A stretch of DNA of 64,000 bases, taken from contig CP012157.1 in assembly GCA_001602455.1 (NCBI GenBank), positions 2,103,733 through 2,167,732 on the forward strand, written 5' to 3'. The position numbers and the translations under genes were made by a program. The notes beneath the pieces were generated by a model. That model did no database searches. It saw only the letters and a program-made list of their open reading frames with translations, and was not told the origin of the DNA. The DNA is from Betaproteobacteria bacterium UKL13-2 (lineage in GTDB: Bacteria; Pseudomonadota; Gammaproteobacteria; Burkholderiales; Usitatibacteraceae). Below, piece by piece: positions 37,401 to 42,840 of this stretch (its first letter is position 1; each line of letters opens with the position of its first letter).

Positions 37401-37622
37401 TCCATCCATAGGTTTGATGGAAACATATGCGGACTTACTAGCTGACAATTCCGCCTTGATCTCCGACCATGAGGGAAAGTTTCCTCCAGGCCACTCAGTT
37501 CGTTGGTCATAGTCTTCACCACGAATGATTGGTATGACGAAAGATAGCTGAACAATATCTTGAGGCCTCCAAAACTTTAGTGTTCCAGTCGTCGGTATCA
37601 ACTTGGCGTCAGATGTGCGCAT
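34407..37622 (-). CDS. UPF1-like superfamily 1 helicase with coiled-coil insert
   Basis: 1071 residues. Residues 1-360 are an N-terminal region I do not recognise. The helicase core has Walker A GPPGTGKT (385-392), motif Ia ISSQNNKAVDN, motif II DES (VVIVDESGQ, 758-760), motif III VGDHKQLPP, motif V VASVDSYQGQERD (971-983) and motif VI RLNVAMTRAKRQ. This order and the AAA_11/AAA_12 style place it with UPF1/DNA2/Nam7-type SF1B helicases. Between motif Ia and motif II is a ~300-residue insert rich in charged helices (about residues 540-720), probably a coiled coil like a DNA-clamp arm. It lies 37 bp downstream of the kinase gene. Confidence 0.9.
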   Translation of the reverse strand: MRTSDAKLIPTTGTLKFWRPQDIVQLSFVIPIIRGEDYDQRTEWPGGNFPSWSEIKAELSASKSAYVSIKPMDGGGGHFLNFLVGRYMIQTVCKRNQSGQGTLRVNLTKSGIKFANNSMRRTMLVQGVRIEHRGIALTTFDAFFRDFTDRDSVYSSGRFATELVSLEAKQAPEVGKGKHRADEEDEPLTPLLETEENLLHTLETYVEAEYFLEEQEARAIAGFAFVEVTPEKRVASVRKYFRLRLLESDCKRLRALAPGMLALEGAVGERLLQFRVDDLAPNGGIHQIVVSTGEQLASGAIPDTGTLVLFANPTQKNVRLQVIENLRQRLSPNRWLVPLAAQSYVHSNRPTISVPIPPAKNPPNPSQLLAINAGAGTDDYMLVLGPPGTGKTTVILRWVEFFASQGKRILISSQNNKAVDNVLERLAENRKLTCVRLGSEGTVSSSVHDLLIDNCASSLQRRLVDALERNVSLLAHFEKMCIAMEVSGNAMGHGVDGFADGLDRLQEFAFEKLGDLKGFLTHAVVGENVFSTSVLRTYHDRLTAIPLRLEQLTNELKSNSLGVEDQKTALLSKLVKDRKTEVESFGAVHQTQCEALDDRKQQLSEKSGLLKPLYSIAAWGVSRRKRALIAKHESELAAAEKRYTDKVDAVTREAVALLAQIEAEHGSVQGKLNSEYQQLLGSVETLRKVKLTQLAVVRESFVRVVHEATAWHKTISNQRQEGLYSILLNFVDVVGATCIGINTNKFFKEALFDVVIVDESGQIQLHNLSVPLSRAPKAILVGDHKQLPPVVKDELVDEVASRAEADSGDIDTKLLKKSWFELLWDSAPEDRKAMLNTQFRCPAVISDYISAAFYENKYFAGAGMAEKKPLFSFFSSPMVFIDTSKLPMHVRQESSRRGDDRDELIGNVIETRLVLDVLGRALSSSPDLGERREIGVIVPYKLHVQEIQRAISARQRAGELLGLPSPINELVASVDSYQGQERDLIVFTFTRSNPNGGVGFLADWRRLNVAMTRAKRQLVMIGDFSTLAKPSKVGRRDAEFKDAMAQLRSFVQKHGQLIDASAWLPDLAKSK

Positions 37623-37659
37623 AGATCTGTTTTGGAGTGGGAATGAAAATCAACCGAAT

Positions 37660-38526
37660 TTATGAGAAGTATTTCCGTTGAACATTCATGACTGCAGCCT
37701 TGAACTGGGATGAGTCCTGGTAGCGATTCTTCGGGTTGTAGTTCATCGACTTCAACAACACACCCTGCAATTCATCAATACCGGGAATTCGCGATTCGTT
37801 CGCCGACAATCGACAATCCAACCCACCCGCCCAATCCGTAACCGTATCGTTGGGGAACCGGAGTAACGGTGCGCCAGTAAATAAAAACCAGCCGACTTGA
37901 CCCATTCCGAACACATCGGTTGCGGGGCTAAGGTTGAAGTCACGCCGTCCAGCCTGCTCCGGCGATTGATAGTCCAGTGTTCCTTCTTCTAAAACTCGCT
38001 TTACCGCGCTTGATCCAAAATCAATTACAGCCACGCCATCCCTCGGAGACCTTCGATTTCTCAAAAGCATGTTTTGCGGCTTTATGTCACGGTGAATGAA
38101 TCGAGCCTGATGGATTCTCTCAATGGTTTTGGCCATTTCAACAATCATTGCTACTCGGAGAGAGAAACTCTCCCGATCAAGTGCAGGCTCTCTTTTGGTG
38201 ACATCATCGAAAGTATCCCCGTCCATCCAGTCCATGAAGATGTAGGTAAAACCTTGTCGCGCGAAAATACTGCGGAAACGGGGAAGTAGGGAAGGCAGCT
38301 GAACTTGCCGATTTAGTGCTACCAGTTCCGTGTGAATTGCACGAGAGTCATTCAAAGAATCGTCAAAAACTTTCATGGCATATTGAAGGCCATCTTCTTG
38401 ATTCTTGACTTGATAAAGGGCCCTACCCGTGGTGTTAATGGCGTTATAGATTGTCTTGACAATGTGAACCGTATGGGATTGAGTCCACTCCAGTGGCTGT
38501 CCGACCCTCAAATCAATCATCGCCAT
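37660..38526 (-). CDS. Ser/Thr protein kinase with intact catalytic residues
   Basis: 288 residues (or 286 from the inner ATG at 38520, which makes an ATGA overlap with the upstream stop). All key positions are present: the Lys of the VAIK strand in YAMKVF (K52), the catalytic loop HRDIKPQNMLL (H145-D147), the DFG motif in VIDFGSS (169-171), the SPE variant of APE (188-190) and DVFGMG with the conserved Asp. The glycine loop is poorly conserved. It is a soluble eukaryotic-type (Hanks) kinase without an extracellular domain. It follows the NERD/pseudokinase gene directly, so the fusion protein or the helicase is a likely substrate. Confidence 0.92.
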   Translation of the reverse strand: MAMIDLRVGQPLEWTQSHTVHIVKTIYNAINTTGRALYQVKNQEDGLQYAMKVFDDSLNDSRAIHTELVALNRQVQLPSLLPRFRSIFARQGFTYIFMDWMDGDTFDDVTKREPALDRESFSLRVAMIVEMAKTIERIHQARFIHRDIKPQNMLLRNRRSPRDGVAVIDFGSSAVKRVLEEGTLDYQSPEQAGRRDFNLSPATDVFGMGQVGWFLFTGAPLLRFPNDTVTDWAGGLDCRLSANESRIPGIDELQGVLLKSMNYNPKNRYQDSSQFKAAVMNVQRKYFS

Positions 38527-40595
38527 TTCTCGACTACTTCCACTAACTTGCTTCCAACAGGCCTACGACTCGGATCGAAAGCAAGGATGCTGGACATCGA
38601 GTTCTCTTCATCAGGGTCAAAGCCACAATGCGTACTTACCGAAGCCCAAAACCCCGCTTTGGCCATTTTCTTTTGTTGCTCTGCTGGAGACGCATATGGC
38701 AGCGACGCATCAGCCGATAGAACGAAGCAAGCCAATTTACCAAAGCTATATACATCGGCCGAAGGACTCACTTGACGTCCAGCTACTAGAACTTCCGGCG
38801 ATTGATAATGGGTGTCAAGTAGCGCTCGCGCGTTCTGTGCAATGGTCGCTGAGCTTTGCAACTTGCAAAGTTCAAAATTAATGATGATGTGTTCACCTTT
38901 TTCGTCCACGCGAAGGTTGGACGGAGTCAAGGCCCGATGAACAACTTCTTCTTTGGCAAGAATACTTAACGTCTTGGCGATGTCCAACAAGAGCCTCAAA
39001 CGTTGCTCGCGTGAAGGATTGGTGTTGCGAAGCCAGTCGTCAAGTTTCTCGCCAGCAATGTGATCTAACGCAACAAAAAGACTCCCAGGTTCATCCCAAG
39101 CATCCAGAGCTCGTTGAATATGCTGACTCACGGGCAGATCTTGTGACGCTGTCAGTTCCCGACGTAAACGGTCTATCTCGCTTTCAAGCCCGTCGCCCCT
39201 ATCCATTGAAGTTAAGGGATATTCCTTTATCCACACCATTCGATCTTTGCCCTGGACGTTACCCAGATACACCTTGTAAAAACTGTTTGACTCACTCTCC
39301 AGTGCAATGGGACGGTACGTGAAGCGGCCATGCTGCCTCAAGGCAGTTGTTGATACTCCTACCGGCAACGAACGCGTGAGGTGCATAACAATCTTTTCAA
39401 TCTCCTTTTGACTAATGATTGAGGGCAGCACATTGGGTAGCGGACGACCGGTCACATTCGCTAACTTGGAACCAAGTGTCGACTGATGAGGCCCAGAATT
39501 TGGCTGTTGAGGTACAAACCGCTGCATCTTGGCTTTTATCGCGGCGGCCATTGACTCTGGTGTGCAAACGATGACGTCTCCCAAGTCTCTTGGTAAAGGT
39601 CTTGTTTTTGACTCATAGTCAATACTGTGCACATTGACATTGGGATTTGTGAACACAACTACCCCATACGCCCGTGCCGCCTTTTGAAGGGGTGTACCCC
39701 AGTCAAACCTTTGGAAGTTACTTCTCAATAGCCCCATTAATTGCGCGATTGGGTTTTTCCCATCCAACGGCTCAACACGGTTACCGCGAACTCTGGACAT
39801 TTTTGTATTTTGCGAATTCTCTGGTAGCGTGATTTGCCCCCAATGGTCTTTGAGTTCCAAGACGAACAACCCCCACGGGCTTACCAATATCCCGTCCGCC
39901 ATATTCGAAGAATGGACCCCCTGGAAGTATTGCCCGCCAACGATTTTGAACCCATCAAAAGTGGGGTCTCGAAAGAGGCAGTCGGCAACTCTCGAAAGCC
40001 CCCTTTTTTCATGATCCCGTTCTTCTTGAGAACCTGCAAAAGGGTTGTACGTCCAATTGCTATTGACATAGCTCAAAGTTGACTCAAAGGGAAATGCGAG
40101 CATTGCCCAATCGTCGCAGCCTGAAACTCTTTTACCCAGCGCGGCCAAGTCGTCTTCTGACCGCGAATTCTCAAGGGTTTGCGCCCCAATGCCTTTGAAT
40201 TCGGCGCCAAACCCAGTGGCAGAGGCAAGAAAATACTCGGACGCATTGAGGTTTAATCGGCTCGTTTGAGGCACCAGGGTGGCGGACCGGTCGAGTCGAA
40301 TAACGTTCGATGCGCCAAGTGATTGAACGACAATGTGCCCGGGCTCGCGTTGAAACACTGTCAGCCGCAATTTTTCAGTGCCTTGAGAAGCCGAAGTTTC
40401 AGCTATCGCGACAGCCGCCACTGCACTTAACTGGTCATGGCCATCCCATTGGCACGTGAGTTCCGAGATGAAGTCGGCTGAGTTCTCCAGACGAGTGGCG
40501 TCAATCACAGCCGCAAGGACACCGCCAGGATGTATCCAAGCAGCTTTTCCTGAGACCTTCTTGTCCGAAGTCACCACTTTAAAGAACATTTCCAT
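38517..40595 (-). CDS. PP2C-like / NERD nuclease-related / pseudokinase fusion
   Basis: 692 residues in three parts. Residues 1-170 resemble a degraded PP2C phosphatase: AVIDATRLE, VQSLGASNVIRLD, YFLASATGFG and the closing GCDDWAMLAF, with most metal Asp lost. Residues ~190-330 are a NERD (nuclease-related) domain with the active-site pattern intact: ADGILVSPWGLFVLELKDHW, giving D234, E247 and K249. Residues ~430-690 have a kinase fold with the VAIK-type Lys (VWIKEY, K457), but the catalytic loop is HRALTPSNL (HRD to HRA) and DFG is NFE, so phosphotransfer is not expected. It is the first gene of the operon. Closest architecture known to me is PglW (kinase plus NERD) of BREX type 2. Confidence 0.85.
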   Translation of the reverse strand: MEMFFKVVTSDKKVSGKAAWIHPGGVLAAVIDATRLENSADFISELTCQWDGHDQLSAVAAVAIAETSASQGTEKLRLTVFQREPGHIVVQSLGASNVIRLDRSATLVPQTSRLNLNASEYFLASATGFGAEFKGIGAQTLENSRSEDDLAALGKRVSGCDDWAMLAFPFESTLSYVNSNWTYNPFAGSQEERDHEKRGLSRVADCLFRDPTFDGFKIVGGQYFQGVHSSNMADGILVSPWGLFVLELKDHWGQITLPENSQNTKMSRVRGNRVEPLDGKNPIAQLMGLLRSNFQRFDWGTPLQKAARAYGVVVFTNPNVNVHSIDYESKTRPLPRDLGDVIVCTPESMAAAIKAKMQRFVPQQPNSGPHQSTLGSKLANVTGRPLPNVLPSIISQKEIEKIVMHLTRSLPVGVSTTALRQHGRFTYRPIALESESNSFYKVYLGNVQGKDRMVWIKEYPLTSMDRGDGLESEIDRLRRELTASQDLPVSQHIQRALDAWDEPGSLFVALDHIAGEKLDDWLRNTNPSREQRLRLLLDIAKTLSILAKEEVVHRALTPSNLRVDEKGEHIIINFELCKLQSSATIAQNARALLDTHYQSPEVLVAGRQVSPSADVYSFGKLACFVLSADASLPYASPAEQQKKMAKAGFWASVSTHCGFDPDEENSMSSILAFDPSRRPVGSKLVEVVEKWR

Positions 40596-40851
40596 ATCAC
40601 ACCCCTATGTCGCCAGAAGTCAACGGACAATCTTATGGTGAAAGTTCATGAAAAATCTGTTTTGGGCGTAATAGCAGCATATGAAAGCGACCTGGAAAGA
40701 TCTGCAGAGTTGTTTTCCTGTCAATGGCAGTTCATATGCCTAGATGCTTTTTCACTAGGCTATCGTCGTTCGACCGTCCCGTTACAGCAGAAGCGTTCGA
40801 TTGCTCCTTATCTCTGTCACTGTGGCCATTTACCCTGAAAGTCAGCTGGTT

Positions 40852-41040
40852 ATGCAAGTAAAAACCCAAGAAAAGTTTTTGGTCGCGGAAGCTATCAGCG
40901 GCGCTGTTATTGGTGCCCTTTGTGGGGCGGTCTTTGTGTCGTCGGGAGAGCTTCAAGAAGATGAAACATCGATGATGAGTCAGAAACAAAAAGAAGGTCA
41001 TGCGGCGGGGGTCAAAATCGGTGGTCAGCAGGGGAATTGA
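40852..41040 (+). CDS. Possible small membrane protein
   Basis: 62 codons from the ATG at 40852 (the frame is open from 40801). It has one hydrophobic, glycine-rich helix (AISGAVIGALCGAVFVSSG) followed by a polar tail with QKQKEGHAAG. There is no clear ribosome site. It lies alone in the ~500 bp between the operon start at 40595 and mazF. The remaining gap should hold the promoter of the minus-strand operon. Confidence 0.35.
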   Translation: MQVKTQEKFLVAEAISGAVIGALCGAVFVSSGELQEDETSMMSQKQKEGHAAGVKIGGQQGN

Positions 41041-41104
41041 ACTTCCGTTCGGAAGATTGCGGAAAGATGCGGAAAGGAACCAACTAACGATGGGTGTTTG
41101 CGGG

Positions 41105-41452
41105 TCACGCGATGGCCAGCAACGCTTTGATTTTTGCCCTTACGTGACTCATTACTGAGGTGGGGGCGACCGCCTTTTTCTTCGCATTTCGAATCTTCCA
41201 ATCGAGCGACTTCACTTGATCAGACAGCACCGCACCGGGAACCCCGTCAATCTCAAACACCACCTCAAACGGATGCCCCTTGACTTTGGTGCTCATGGGG
41301 CAGTAGACCATCAGCCCTGTTTTACCGTTGTAGCTTGCCGGACTGACGACCAAAGCAGGACGATGCCCAGCTTGCTCATGTCCAGCCTGGGGATTGAACT
41401 CCAGCCAAACAACATCTCCAGCATCAGGCACATAGCGGCGCGATGCCATCAA
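41105..41452 (-). CDS. mazF: MazF-type endoribonuclease toxin
   Basis: 115 residues. The MazF/PemK family is clear: YVPDAGDVVWLEFNPQAGHE followed by QAGHRPALVVSP with the catalytic Arg, LMVYCPMSTKVKGHPFEV with Thr/Ser in the second catalytic segment, and VLSDQVKSLDWKIR. It cleaves RNA at short sequences when freed from its antitoxin. The ATG overlaps the mazE stop by four bases (a second ATG follows directly). Confidence 0.94.
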   Translation of the reverse strand: MMASRRYVPDAGDVVWLEFNPQAGHEQAGHRPALVVSPASYNGKTGLMVYCPMSTKVKGHPFEVVFEIDGVPGAVLSDQVKSLDWKIRNAKKKAVAPTSVMSHVRAKIKALLAIA

Positions 41453-41691
41453 AGCGCCTCTTTGCCCACTGGCTTGCCGAAGCTGACCTCAGCATGTGCA
41501 TTTTGCGGGGTGATTCCAGCGAGCAAGTCATCCAAGTTGTATTCCACATGCTCAGATGGCTCAATCACGATACGTCCACGGCTGACGATGATCGTTACCT
41601 TCTGCTCCAAGCTTAAGGCAGCTTCCTTTAGTGCCAACGCAGGCAACCTTAGGGCCGGGCTGTTACCCCATTTTCGAATGACAGCTTCCAT
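41449..41691 (-). CDS. mazE: MazE/AbrB-type antitoxin
   Basis: 80 residues. The N-terminal swapped-hairpin AbrB fold begins MEAVIRKWGNSPALRLPALA, as in MazE; the C-terminal ~35 residues, acidic and probably flexible, should bind MazF. It is upstream of the toxin, coupled by an ATGA overlap. A dyad just upstream is a likely autoregulatory operator. Confidence 0.92.
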   Translation of the reverse strand: MEAVIRKWGNSPALRLPALALKEAALSLEQKVTIIVSRGRIVIEPSEHVEYNLDDLLAGITPQNAHAEVSFGKPVGKEAL

Positions 41692-41709
41692 GATTGAGTC
41701 CTTAAAAAT

Positions 41710-41728
41710 GTTTATACATTGTATACAC
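41710..41728. promoter_or_regulatory. Candidate MazE operator
   Basis: The sequence gtttatacattgtatacac is a near-perfect dyad (TATAC, 3 bp, GTATA with flanking matches), 19 bp upstream of the mazE ATG. AbrB-type antitoxins bind such AT-rich dyads. Inferred. Confidence 0.5.
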
Positions 41729-42053
41729 GTACTTGCCGCGCGTCAACTCTCTCGGTAGCCTTGCCTCAATGTCGTTCCTATGGGATTTGGACGCCAAGTC
41801 TGTGCGGGAAAAACACAGCCTGCTGCGCAGACTTGATGGAATCCTTTCTCTCGCTGTTTTTGCGATGCCGCCCAATGCTCGAAAAAACATCCGTGGTCAC
41901 GACAATGCATAAGTTGTTGATTTTGAAGGACTCGTCCTTGCGGATTTGGCCGTTTGCGCGTCCGCAGGGAGTAGAGAAAGAGAGAGGAAAAACGGGCTAG
42001 GAACGCCAAGATCAGGCCTCGCTGCGGGCGGCCAAGTCCGCAAGCCCAAGTGA

Positions 42054-42087
42054 AAAACCCCGCCAGGCTTGGGGCCTGACGGGGTTG
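42054..42087. terminator. Hairpin, possible bidirectional terminator
   Basis: aaccccg-c-caggc pairs with gcctg-a-cggggtt; a run of A precedes it on the left (T run on the minus strand). Confidence 0.55.
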
Positions 42088-42092
42088 ATCGA

Positions 42093-42123
42093 AATGCAAA
42101 GAGAGTGTCTTTGCAAGTTTTTA
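42093..42123 (+). terminator. Terminator-like hairpin
   Basis: tgcaaaga, 5-base loop, tctttgca, then agttttta. It lies directly before the tmRNA-end-like word at 42124. Confidence 0.6.
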
Positions 42124-42143
42124 TGGTGGAGCCGGCGGGAATC
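42124..42143. repeat. Attachment-site-like duplicate of the tmRNA 3' end
   Basis: tggtggagccggcgggaatc matches the tmRNA 3' end at 42339-42358 (tggtggaaccggcgggaatc) at 19 of 20 positions. tmRNA 3' ends are well-known integration sites, and such a direct repeat is what an integrated island leaves. No integrase gene is present in the window. Confidence 0.6.
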
Positions 42144-42243
42144 CTTTTGTGATGAAGCCGCAAAAGCCACTTCGCGCCCTGCATGGCGCTCAGATTCGTG
42201 AGGCGCAAAACATGAAGCAGTTCATGTTTTGTGTCCCCACTCA
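42139..42243 (+). repeat. Structured ~105-bp repeat, copy B
   Basis: Nearly identical to copy A and in the same orientation, from gaatccttttgtgatgaag to gtccccactca. With copy A it brackets 31.0-42.1 kb. It contains the same three potential stems as copy A. Confidence 0.75.
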
Positions 42244-42299
42244 TCCCGCGTCCGTTCCGGACGCGAGTTCGGTTCCCATCAACGTCGAAGTCAACAAAC

Positions 42300-42332
42300 A
42301 AAAATACCACCCAAACGGCGGGTGGTATTTTT
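42300..42332 (-). terminator. Terminator downstream of tmRNA
   Basis: aaaaataccaccc pairs with gggtggtattttt around a short loop, 7 bp past the tmRNA 3' end. It is T-rich on both strands, so it may work both ways. Confidence 0.85.
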
Positions 42333-42338
42333 GTTTGT

Positions 42339-42700
42339 TGGTGGAACCGGCGGGAATCGAACCCGCGTCCGCAAGCCCTCTACAGGCCGATCTACATACT
42401 TAGATTCCATTATTTGATTTCGCCCCACGTACGCCAATGGCCGGGCTGACGCGACGCTAGCCACCTTAATTTAACTCCCTGCCAAGTAGCCCGGCAGAAA
42501 GCGATCCTCGTTAATGACTCTGCTGTACCTTGCGATACCTAGCGTTGAGGCCCACTAGTGCAGAGCGCGGCCGGTTATTAAGCGGCTAGTGCGTAGTTTT
42601 CGTCGTTTGCGACTATTTGTTTGCGGTTGTATTTACGAGGTGACCACCCCTCGGTATGCACGGTTCTGCTTAATGCCCACGTCGAAACCAGGTCGGCCCC
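42339..42700 (-). ncRNA. ssrA: Transfer-messenger RNA (tmRNA)
   Basis: 362 nt. The 5' end GGGGCCGACCTGGTTTCGAC and the 3' end GGTTCGATTCCCGCCGGTTC plus CACCA form the tRNA-like domain; GGGGCCG pairs with CGGTTCC (two G-U pairs) and CCA is encoded. The tag reading frame at 42610-42578 is GCA AAC GAC GAA AAC TAC GCA CTA GCC GCT TAA TAA, giving ANDENYALAA, a tag of betaproteobacterial type. It rescues stalled ribosomes with SmpB. It forms the right border of the accessory region, in line with its common use as an integration target. Confidence 0.96.
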
Positions 42701-42840
42701 AGAATCTCAGTGCAGCCATTGTACTTGATGTGCGGCGATTGCTCGTCACTGAAAGCGAGGAGAGTCAAAAACGGGCATAAAATCTCTCAGTTCATACAGA
42801 ATGCATCGTTCAAAAAATTGTTCAATTCAGGAGGATTTCC

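Noticed and set aside
33166-40595. Operon considered as BREX/Pgl
   Set aside because: Only the NERD-kinase concept of PglW is shared; PglX methylase, PglZ and the large BrxC/PglY ATPase are absent, and the kinase part of the fusion lacks catalytic residues.
40635-40838. 67-codon plus-strand frame upstream of the kinase operon
   Set aside because: No recognisable features or ribosome site; it lies in the probable promoter region.
22975-42338. Search for an integrase or recombinase gene to explain the island
   Set aside because: None of the open frames shows tyrosine or serine recombinase motifs; only transposase remnants are present.
42149-42449. Plus-strand frames across repeat B and tmRNA
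   Set aside because: They read through a structured repeat and a tmRNA gene; the text is shared with copy A because of the repeat, not because of a gene.
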